Below, piece after piece: positions 18,640-25,110 of a DNA stretch of 27,607 bases (position 1 is its first letter; each line of letters opens with the position of its first letter). The position numbers and the translations under genes were made by a program. Source of the stretch: Pseudomonadota bacterium (GTDB lineage Bacteria; Pseudomonadota; Alphaproteobacteria; Sphingomonadales; Sphingomonadaceae); the NCBI GenBank assembly GCA_023416515.1, contig JAEZHP010000186.1, forward strand, positions 1 to 27,607, read 5' to 3'. The notes beneath the pieces are model-generated. The model had not been told where the DNA came from, searched no databases, and saw only the letters and a list, made by a program, of their open reading frames with translations.

Positions 18640-19700
18640 GATCCGGAGCGGTTGCGGCGCAGCAGCCGGTAGGTGGTTCCCAGCTGAACGCGCAGGAAGC
18701 GCCACTCCCAGACCAGGAAGGCGATCGCAAACGGCCACAGGGCCGGGCGCGAAATGGCAAGCGCGAGGCCCGCTGCGATCGGCCAAACGGCCTGGTAGAG
18801 GCCGCCGAGCGGTTGACGGCTCGAACCCTCCAGCGCGTAGGGGCGATCGAACGGCGCGCAGGCGCGAATCCAGATCGCGCTCGCGACGGCGTAGGCGAGA
18901 AGCACCAGACCGAGCTGCCGCGAAAGCGACCATTCGAGCAGAAGCGCCACTGCGACGGACAGGATTTCGAGCGGGAAGACGATCCTGCGCAGCAGCGTGC
19001 GGGCGCGCTTCTCCCCCGAGCGCACGACATAGGTCGCGACCCCAGCGGCGGCATCGTTGCGGGCGTCCGCGAGCTGGTGGACCAGCATCCATCTCAGCCC
19101 GTTCAACTGGGCGACCGCGGCGAAGGCGATCGCCTCGCTATCCAGCCTGTCGAAGGCAGAAAAAGCGACGAGCACGGGCAGCGTGCGTTGAGCCGCGGCC
19201 GCGCTCCACAAGCCGAGGGCTCCGCGCATCTTCAAGCGGATCGGCGGGAGCGAATAGCCGGCCGCGAAGCAAAGGGTCAAAATGGCGAGCGCCATCGTCT
19301 CCCACCCTGCCCCCAGCAGCCCGACGATGCCGATCGCGCCGGCGGAAAGGAGGGCGAGAAGCGCCCAAATGGTGGCGGGCCGGGCCTGTGCAATCAGCGA
19401 CGTGCGGCCTGCGAGACCATCGCAGGCACGGTCGGCATGGTCGTTGGCGACATGCCCGAACGCGCCGCACAGGCAGGTGAAGAGGATCATCGCTGCGCAG
19501 GTCGCCAGGACAGCCGAGTCGTCCTGTGCAGAGCCCGCGGCAGCCCAGGCGCAGGCAATCCAGACGAAGGGGACTTTGGACAGATACCACTCGTCCCAGC
19601 GAACCGCGGAGCGAAGCTCGGCAAGTGCCGAAGAAAGCGTTTTCCGCGTGGCTGGGACCGGCGGCCCCGCCCTCAGGAACTCGGGAATGTCGCCGCCCAT
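18636..19700 (-). CDS. UbiA family prenyltransferase
   Basis: A 354-residue integral membrane protein with about eight to nine hydrophobic helices. Both aspartate-rich motifs of the UbiA superfamily are present: NDHADRACD at 86-94 (NDxxDxxxD) and DARND at 212-216 (DxxxD). They bind the magnesium-diphosphate of a prenyl donor. YSLPPIRLK (149-157) fits the conserved loop after the first motif. Family members attach prenyl groups to aromatic or sugar acceptors, and a few cyclise terpenes. ATG at 19700 has AAGGAG five bases upstream. It follows a GT2 gene on the same strand and meets the cyclase-like gene tail to tail. The acceptor is unknown; it is not obviously a quinone-pathway UbiA. Confidence 0.88.
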   Translation of the reverse strand: MGGDIPEFLRAGPPVPATRKTLSSALAELRSAVRWDEWYLSKVPFVWIACAWAAAGSAQDDSAVLATCAAMILFTCLCGAFGHVANDHADRACDGLAGRTSLIAQARPATIWALLALLSAGAIGIVGLLGAGWETMALAILTLCFAAGYSLPPIRLKMRGALGLWSAAAAQRTLPVLVAFSAFDRLDSEAIAFAAVAQLNGLRWMLVHQLADARNDAAAGVATYVVRSGEKRARTLLRRIVFPLEILSVAVALLLEWSLSRQLGLVLLAYAVASAIWIRACAPFDRPYALEGSSRQPLGGLYQAVWPIAAGLALAISRPALWPFAIAFLVWEWRFLRVQLGTTYRLLRRNRSGS

Positions 19701-19796
19701 ACGGGCTCCTTAGCCGAGTTGCCGGTGCAGGGAAGGCCGCGCGGGCGCCGCCAACTGCATCGGCCTTGTCGTCGGGGGAGCACGTTCACCCGCGGA

Positions 19797-20645
19797 TCAC
19801 GCGCGATTCGGGCGTTTGAGGCGGGAGACCAGCAGGAGATATTCGACAAGCCCCGCAAGATTGAGCAGCCACAGCAGCAGGAACAAAGCGGCGCGGTCCC
19901 TGAACCGCAGCGCGTCGCGGCCGGGAAGCCTTGCGAGCGCCCGCAGCGGCGGCCGAAGGCCGTGGCGGACATAGGACAGGAACTGGATGTCGGGGTTGAA
20001 GGGATGAGCGCCGGCAATCCTTCTGCGGCGGCTGACCAGCTCCCTTACGCTTTGGCGGGCCGGGTGACTCACCCGCACGTCTGGATCGAAAATCAGCGGG
20101 ACGCCCGCCGAGGTCGCCCTTTTGCTCCACTCGACGTCCCCGCCGGAGAACAAGCTGGAGTCGAACGGCCCGACCCGATCGAACGCGCACTTCGGCACGA
20201 TCAGATTGGCGGTCGGGCATATCCCGCGAGCGGCATCCTCCGGCCCGTCGAACGCGAAGAAGCTGTCGTGGAGCCAGGCGAGCCGGTTCGCTCCGTCGAC
20301 CTGGAAGATCGGCACCGGCCCCGTGACTCGGCTGCCAGGATTCTCCCTCAGCGCCCGCAAGGCTTGTCGCAGCCAGTCCGGCTCTGGAATGCAGTCGGCA
20401 TCGGTGAATGCCAACACCTGGCCGCGAGCGCTTGCCACAGCCGCGTTGCGGGCGGCGTAGGAGCCGGGCCGGGCCTCTTCGAGCAGGCGAACGCGCTCGT
20501 CCTCCATGGCCCGGGGCAATCGACGGCCGTCATTGGCGACGACGATGATCTCGAAGCAGGGAGAGGTTTGCGCGAGCAAAGCGGCGAGGCACAGCTCGAG
20601 CCTCTCCCAATCGCGATAGACCGGGACGATCACCGAGACGTTCAA
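19797..20645 (-). CDS. GT2 family glycosyltransferase
   Basis: A 282-residue GT-A fold enzyme. It begins with VSVIVPVYRDW, has FTDADC with the DxD nucleotide-sugar site (Asp82-Asp84), and SGGDVEWSKRATSAG with the usual acceptor-side acidic residues. A hydrophobic C-terminal segment (FLLLWLLNLAGLVEYLLLVS) suggests membrane association. I prefer TTG at 20645 because GGGAG is five bases upstream and the fold starts immediately; ATG at 20714 would add 23 residues (918 bases total) that look non-coding. Donor and acceptor are unknown. It lies 96 bases upstream of the UbiA gene on the same strand, so the two may act in one glycolipid or prenyl-sugar pathway. Confidence 0.85.
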   Translation of the reverse strand: MNVSVIVPVYRDWERLELCLAALLAQTSPCFEIIVVANDGRRLPRAMEDERVRLLEEARPGSYAARNAAVASARGQVLAFTDADCIPEPDWLRQALRALRENPGSRVTGPVPIFQVDGANRLAWLHDSFFAFDGPEDAARGICPTANLIVPKCAFDRVGPFDSSLFSGGDVEWSKRATSAGVPLIFDPDVRVSHPARQSVRELVSRRRRIAGAHPFNPDIQFLSYVRHGLRPPLRALARLPGRDALRFRDRAALFLLLWLLNLAGLVEYLLLVSRLKRPNRA

Positions 20646-20926
20646 GGCAACTCCCGGGCGGGAAACCGCACAAGTTCGATCCGCCAGGGAGACCCCGCGC
20701 CGGACGCGTAACATGTTGTCCCGGAACGACTGTTCATGAAGCCGCTCGACGTTCTGCGGTTTGCCACATCTTTGCCCCCCTCACGACAAGCGCGTTCGGC
20801 CGCGCAGCGGGCGCAGAAGCGAACGAGCATTTTCCACGCAGGCCTACCGCACGCCCCGTCCGGGCTGCAACATCGCCGCCCGCTTTCCTCCCTTGCCTCG
20901 CCCGCCCCGAACGGTACGACCCCGTC

Positions 20927-21730
20927 ATGAGTTCGACCGCTGTTGTTGGCGCCTCGTTGCCACCGCTCGTCGCCTTGTGGGTGGGTTTGGAGCTTGGCCC
21001 CGTTGAAACCGCCTGCCTTGCATCGGCGGTTCGGCAAGGCCATTCGCTGACGCTCTACTGCTATGGCAAGCCCGCTGGTGTGCCGCGCGGCGTAACCCTT
21101 GCGGACGCTGCCTCGATCCTGCCCGAGAGCGCGGTGATCCGCTATCCGAACGGGAGCCCGGCGCTGTTCGCCGATCGCTTCCGGTACGAGCTGCTTCGCC
21201 GAGGCGCCGGCATCTGGACCGATTGCGACGCCTATTTCCTGAAGCCGCTCGAATGCTCGTCGGGCTATTTGTACGGCTGGGAGGACGGCAAGCTGATCAA
21301 CAATGGAGTGATCGGGCTTCCAAGCGACTCCCCGATCCTGGCCGAGCTGCTCGCAATCTTCGACGAAGAAAAAGTGCCGCCGTGGTTGCCGCTCCGGTCG
21401 CGGACGGCGGCAAGTTGGCGGCTTGCCCGGAGTGGACGAACCGGGGTCGCGCTCATGCCTTGGGGAACCTCTGGACCGAGAGCGCTGAGTTGGCTTCTGG
21501 CACGCCACGGCCTCCAGCAGCATGCCCTTGAGCGCGATGTCCTCTATCCGGTGCCGTGGCGGAACGCTGGATGGATATTCGATCCGAGTGCGTCCCTGGA
21601 CGCCGTCGTGACTCAGCGCACGGTGTCCGTTCACCTGTGGACGTCGCAGCTCGACAGGGACCGCGTTCGCGCCGCCAAACCGGGGTCGTTCATGGCCAAG
21701 CTCATTTCGGAGGCCGAAGCCGCGACCTAG
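20927..21730 (+). CDS. GT32-like glycosyltransferase with DxD motif
   Basis: A 267-residue protein of the Gly_transf_sug type. FADRFRYELLRRGAGIWTDCDAYFLKPL is the family hallmark, spanning residues 81-108, with the catalytic DxD at Asp99-Asp101; INNGVIGL and HLWTSQ are later conserved stretches. No signal peptide or membrane helix is evident, so the enzyme should be cytosolic, moving a sugar from a nucleotide donor to a lipid-linked or oligosaccharide acceptor. It is divergent from the GT2 gene across a 281-base gap that probably holds both promoters. Its presence next to UbiA and GT2 genes suggests a shared glycoconjugate. It converges on a DUF998 gene. Confidence 0.85.
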   Translation: MSSTAVVGASLPPLVALWVGLELGPVETACLASAVRQGHSLTLYCYGKPAGVPRGVTLADAASILPESAVIRYPNGSPALFADRFRYELLRRGAGIWTDCDAYFLKPLECSSGYLYGWEDGKLINNGVIGLPSDSPILAELLAIFDEEKVPPWLPLRSRTAASWRLARSGRTGVALMPWGTSGPRALSWLLARHGLQQHALERDVLYPVPWRNAGWIFDPSASLDAVVTQRTVSVHLWTSQLDRDRVRAAKPGSFMAKLISEAEAAT

Positions 21731-21790
21731 GCCGAAACGGCCAAGCGCTGGCGCTTCTCGCCCCGACATCTGCCGAACATAGGCCGCTTT

Positions 21791-22408
21791 TCATCTCGGA
21801 CGGGGGGCTCGCATGAGGATGATGCCGGCCACCGCCACCGGGGGATAGACCATCGCCGCCGCGAGCCGTTGAAAACAGCCCGGCGCCTCCGCCGCAAGGC
21901 CGAACCCCGAGGTCGCCAGCAACAGAGCGGCAGCGATGGATGACAGTAGAAAGTAGGCGCCGGCAACCGGCGCCACGCGCGCTTCCCGGCAAGCCAGGGC
22001 TAATGCGGCGGGAAGGCATATGATCCCGAGCAGGGGAATGAAGCCGGGATCATGAAGCGGCGACGGCAAGGGATGGGCCCCGGCCCAAAGGGTCGCTCCT
22101 CCGCTAGCGAGCAAACAAAGAAGGACGATCCAGCGCGTTCGAAAGGCGGATATCGCCCCGAGACCTGCGTAAAATCCCGGCAGACCCATCAGGGTCGCAA
22201 GCCCCGCGGCTACCATTCCCATGTTGAAAAGAACGGCGGCCGGCGACCCAGCCGTGCCCAACTCGCTCGCGAGCTGTTCGCGCCAGTCATAGCCGGGCGT
22301 GAGTGACTGGGCGGCGATCTGCGTCCCGAAGTAAATGACGGGCGCGGCGATGGCGCAGAGCAAGGAGGCTCGGATCAACGCTGCCCGGACATGCGCAGGG
22401 ACTGTCAT
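21791..22408 (-). CDS. DUF998 family membrane protein
   Basis: A 205-residue membrane protein with about six hydrophobic helices. The N-terminal helix is followed by SLTPGYDWREQLASELGTAGSPAAVLFNMGMVAAG, spanning residues 35-69, which closely follows the DUF998 family pattern of a conserved loop after helix one. The function of the family is unknown. There are no catalytic motifs. ATG at 22408 opens the protein. The gene converges with the GT32-like gene and lies downstream of a frameshifted remnant gene on the same strand. A role in envelope physiology is a guess from membrane location only. Confidence 0.85.
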   Translation of the reverse strand: MTVPAHVRAALIRASLLCAIAAPVIYFGTQIAAQSLTPGYDWREQLASELGTAGSPAAVLFNMGMVAAGLATLMGLPGFYAGLGAISAFRTRWIVLLCLLASGGATLWAGAHPLPSPLHDPGFIPLLGIICLPAALALACREARVAPVAGAYFLLSSIAAALLLATSGFGLAAEAPGCFQRLAAAMVYPPVAVAGIILMRAPRPR

Positions 22409-22523
22409 CGACGCTCGTGTAGCACGCCCAGGGAATCGCGCTGACCCAAAGCGGCAGGCGATCTCCGCACAGCGGGCACGAGGGTGCCGCCATCGGAGAC
22501 CGCTTGCTTCGGCAGTCGGCGAC

Positions 22524-22846
22524 CTAGCGGCGTGGGCGCAAGGTCAGCTCTTGCAACAACATGTTGCTGCCGAGACGACGAAGCGTAACTCGCTGCCCGC
22601 TCGCCTGCTCTGCCTGGCGGGCGGTCTGCTGAAGCTCGCGCTCGAACGCGCGGTCGCGTTCCGCCTGCTCCTGAGGCGTCGGAAGGCGCGGCATGTTGAC
22701 CATCAGGTAGAGGTCAGGTTCGCCTTCGCGCCGGTTGACCTTGAGGAGGATGGAGTAGCCGGTGATCCAGCCTTGGCGGCGTGCGAATTCCTGGCTGCTC
22801 GCGAACGCCCTCCGGGAGGACCGAGAAAAGCTCGAAACCTCGAGCG
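22524..22846 (-). pseudogene. Frameshifted remnant of a conserved small protein
   Basis: No intact start-to-stop frame covers this gene, but its protein can be pieced together. One frame gives GFELFSVLPEGVREQ from about 22840 down to 22799. After a one-base shift near 22791-22799, a second frame gives QEFARRQGWITGYSILLKVN, then DLYLMVNMPRLPTPQEQAER and, at the end, RRLGSNMLLQELTLRPRR before TAG (22524-22526). Neither frame has an ATG, GTG or TTG ahead of the conserved part, and the region abuts the preceding gene's stop codon. A 59-residue piece from ATG at 22703 remains open. I read this as a decayed gene or a sequencing indel. The function is unknown. Confidence 0.6.
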
Positions 22847-23197
22847 CTACTCCCCTCCTCTTCCCGCTCGGTCCGCCCGGATTCGAGAGAGCATGGTCAT
22901 GAAGTTAGATTCGGCCTGCCGGTCGATCGAGCTAAGGATCGTCGCGGCGTCGGTGGCCGGAAGCTGAGCGCCGATGGCCGCCCTGAACTGGTCGTTGAGC
23001 CCCTGACAAGACCGTCGCGCCTGGGCGTAGATCTCGGAATCTGCGACCGACGTATGGGTCAGGCGAACCGCCTGGGTCGCCATGCAGCGATCGAGGGCCT
23101 GGGCCAATATCATCGGGTTCGCCTGAGACTGCTGGGGGGTCGACGGCTCCGCCGATGCCAGCAAAGCCACCACGATCGCCGTTCCAGTGATACCCAT
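22847..23197 (-). CDS. Small secreted hypothetical protein
   Basis: A 116-residue protein beginning MGITGTAIVVALLASAEPST, a short Sec-type signal with probable cleavage after ASA. The mature part is helical and has two cysteines (LDRCMAT and RRSCQGL) that could form one disulphide, then an Ala-rich helix with SSIDRQAESNFMTMLSRIR. I recall similar short proteins in sphingomonads but know no function. It starts a minus-strand run that continues into the frameshifted remnant gene, whose first conserved residues begin only a few bases after this stop, so the two were probably one operon. Confidence 0.65.
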   Translation of the reverse strand: MGITGTAIVVALLASAEPSTPQQSQANPMILAQALDRCMATQAVRLTHTSVADSEIYAQARRSCQGLNDQFRAAIGAQLPATDAATILSSIDRQAESNFMTMLSRIRADRAGRGGE

Positions 23198-23550
23198 TCG
23201 AGCGCCCCTTTATAACTAAGCCATTGATATTGGGGCCTGCCGCTTACCGCAACGTTCTAAATCGAGCGCTCGCGCGAGGCACGAGGCGAACGGAATCGGA
23301 CAGCTGGGGTTCGTGTGCGCCGCCGCCGCCGAGGCCGCAGGTCGTCCTTGCGCGGTGGTTCGGCCGGGGGCCATTCGTCGCCACGGCCGATAATTTCGTC
23401 GAACCGATCTTGTCCGGAAAGCGATCTTTCCTAACTCGCTGCCCACGAGCAGGCGGGATTTACCAATTTGCGGTGGAATCTCCCGAGGGATCGCTCGACC
23501 TGACCGCGCTGCCAGCGGGCAGGTTCATGGAAAAACAAGGACATGCAGCT
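23198..23550. other. Gap without a convincing gene
   Basis: Between the small secreted protein (-) and the pspC promoter region I see no gene with a credible start, ribosome site or family signal. A plus-strand frame is open from a TTG at 23224 through pspC, but its upstream residues are Pro/Arg/Gly-rich and unlike PspC. The space probably carries divergent promoters and activator sites. Confidence 0.5.
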
Positions 23551-23552
23551 TT

Positions 23553-23568
23553 TGGCACGGCTCGTGCT
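23553..23568 (+). promoter_or_regulatory. Candidate sigma-54 promoter of pspC
   Basis: TGGCACG-gctc-GTGCT matches the sigma-54 consensus TGGCACG-N4-TTGCW at all but one position. The invariant GG (23554-23555) and GC (23566-23567) are exactly ten bases apart. The site lies 52 bases before the pspC ATG, giving a leader of about 40 bases. Phage-shock genes in other proteobacteria are sigma-54/PspF dependent, which supports the call. Confidence 0.65.
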
Positions 23569-23619
23569 GAGGGTGGTCCATCAGGGCCCGGGGCCCTTTT
23601 GGGGATAAGGATCAAGTCG

Positions 23620-23916
23620 ATGCAGAATGCGAACACCAACCTCCTCCTTCGCGACGACACCTTCTTCGGCGTCTGCCAGGGGATCGGCGAGGATGTCGGC
23701 TTCAACCCGAACATCCTTCGCGTGGCGTTCGCTCCGTTGCTGTTCTTCAGCTGGCAGGCGGCCATTGGCCTCTATATCGGCCTCGGCCTGCTCGTCCTGA
23801 CGACCCGCCTGATCGCGCCGAACCCGAAGGTCGCCAAGGCCGCCGACCCGGCAGCGACGCCGGTCGAGCGCGAGACCGAGACGGTCGAAGCCGAACCGCT
23901 GCCGATCGCGGCCTAG
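23620..23916 (+). CDS. pspC: PspC domain protein
   Basis: A 98-residue protein with a single PspC domain: NLLLRDDTFFGVCQGIGEDV, then a hydrophobic hairpin (about residues 32-64, LRVAFAPLLFF...IGLYIGLGLLVL), and an acidic, Pro/Glu-rich tail (TPVERETETVEAEPLPIAA). PspC is an inner-membrane sensor of the phage-shock response. Here pspA and pspB are not adjacent. ATG at 23620 has AAGGA about nine bases upstream and starts the conserved domain. A sigma-54-like promoter precedes it and a strong terminator follows, so it is a single-gene unit apparently switched on by stress. Confidence 0.92.
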   Translation: MQNANTNLLLRDDTFFGVCQGIGEDVGFNPNILRVAFAPLLFFSWQAAIGLYIGLGLLVLTTRLIAPNPKVAKAADPAATPVERETETVEAEPLPIAA

Positions 23917-23940
23917 TCGAGTTTACCCGAGCTGGAACAA

Positions 23941-23969
23941 GGGAGCGGCCCCAACCGCTCCCTTTTTTT
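23941..23969 (+). terminator. Rho-independent terminator of pspC
   Basis: GGGAGCGG (23941-23948) pairs perfectly with CCGCTCCC (23955-23962) around a six-base loop and is followed by seven T residues. The T-run ends on the first base of the stop codon of the convergent glycosyltransferase gene. Confidence 0.93.
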
Positions 23970-25000
23970 CATGCCTGGAGCTTGGCGCGGACCGTGGACG
24001 GCTCCGCTCGCGGGGCCGGCGAAAAGTCGGCAACGCCCGGAAGCGCGAGATAATGGAGGCGGCGGACCTCGCGGCGGCCGCGCACGACCGTGTCGAGGAT
24101 GAGTCCGCACACGAAGCTCAGGAAGGCGACGATCATCAGGCCGGTGGCGAGGATCGCGGTCGGGAAGCGCGGCACCAGGCCGGTCTGGACGTACGTGATG
24201 ACGAGCGGGACCGTGATCGCAATAGCGATCGCGGCGAGAAACAGGCCGAAGCCGCCGTAGAACAGCACCGGCCGCTCGATCCGAAACAGGTGAAGGATCG
24301 TCTTCAGGATTCGCCAGCCGTCGCGATAGGTGGAGAGCTTCGACTGCGAACCTTCTGGGCGGGCGCCATAGGCGGTGACGACCTCACCCACCGGCATCGC
24401 GAGCTCGAGCGCGTGGACGCTGATCTCGGTCTCGGTCTCGAAGCCGCGGGCGAGCGCCGGGAAGGACTTGGCGAAGCGCCGCGAGAAGATCCGGTAGCCG
24501 GAGAAGATGTCGGTGAAGGTGCGGCCGAACAGGCTGGCGAGGATCCCGGTGAACAGCTTGTTTCCGAGCACGTGGCCGGGCCGGTAGCTCTCGCTCTCGA
24601 TCTCGGACTGGCGGGCGCCGACGACCATGTCGAGCTGCTCGTCGATGAGCTTGGCGACGAGCGCCGGTGCGGCGGCGGCGTCATAGGTCGAATCCCCGTC
24701 GGCCATCACGTAGATGTCGGCCTCGACGTCGGCGAACATCCGGCGCACGACATGGCCCTTGCCCTGCATCTTCTCGGTCCGAACGACGGCGCCTGCGGCG
24801 GCCGCCACCTCGCGGGTGCGGTCGCGGCTGTTGTTGTCGTAGACGTAGATGGTGGCGCCGGGCAGAGCGGCGCGGAAGCCGGCGACCGTCTGGGCGATCG
24901 CAGCTTCCTCGTTGTAGCAAGGCAGGAGGACGGCGATTCGGATGCCGTCTGGCAATGTTTCCAAGGCCCTGCCGGCCAGAACCTGTTCCGAAGCCATCAT
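23969..25000 (-). CDS. DPM1/GtrB-like membrane glycosyltransferase (GT2)
   Basis: A 343-residue GT2 enzyme. IAVLLPCYNEEAAIAQTV opens the GT-A domain, VYDNNSRDRT follows, and MADGDST holds the DxD (Asp101-Asp103). GTRFTDIFSGYRIFSRRF-like residues near 160-175 (GRTFTDIFSGYRIFSRRF) match polyisoprenyl-phosphate sugar transferases. Two C-terminal membrane helices (about 246-270 and 281-303) anchor it. It probably loads a sugar onto undecaprenyl phosphate or a similar carrier for envelope glycans. ATG-ATG at 25000/24997 gives two near-identical starts. It is convergent with pspC and lies after a long inverted repeat downstream of trigger factor. Confidence 0.9.
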   Translation of the reverse strand: MMASEQVLAGRALETLPDGIRIAVLLPCYNEEAAIAQTVAGFRAALPGATIYVYDNNSRDRTREVAAAAGAVVRTEKMQGKGHVVRRMFADVEADIYVMADGDSTYDAAAAPALVAKLIDEQLDMVVGARQSEIESESYRPGHVLGNKLFTGILASLFGRTFTDIFSGYRIFSRRFAKSFPALARGFETETEISVHALELAMPVGEVVTAYGARPEGSQSKLSTYRDGWRILKTILHLFRIERPVLFYGGFGLFLAAIAIAITVPLVITYVQTGLVPRFPTAILATGLMIVAFLSFVCGLILDTVVRGRREVRRLHYLALPGVADFSPAPRAEPSTVRAKLQA

Positions 25001-25013
25001 ATGAACCAGAATC

Positions 25014-25103
25014 CCGGCTTGCCTGAGCCTGTCGAAGGCCCCTTCTTCTATACCCGTCGAGTTAAGAAGAAGGAGGGTGCTTCGACAAGCTCAGCAAAGC
25101 CGG
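25014..25103. repeat. Long inverted repeat between tig and the glycosyltransferase gene
   Basis: Outer arms at 25014-25037 and 25080-25103 match as reverse complements at 21 of 24 positions. Pairing continues inward through CTTCTT/AAGAAG stretches, giving a stem of roughly 35 pairs. The TTCGAC..GCTCAG core is shared with the repeat at 7068-7147. It begins seven bases past the trigger factor stop codon and could end or stabilise that transcript. Confidence 0.8.
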
Positions 25104-25110
25104 TTCGGGC

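Noticed and set aside
20642..21769. A 375-codon minus-strand frame opposite the GT32-like gene.
   Set aside because: It covers the divergent intergenic gap and the antisense of a recognisable glycosyltransferase; composition is Arg/Pro-rich shadow sequence.
23224..23619. A plus-strand extension of PspC from a TTG at 23224.
   Set aside because: It would place the sigma-54-like promoter inside the coding region and adds residues unlike PspC; ATG at 23620 has a better ribosome site.
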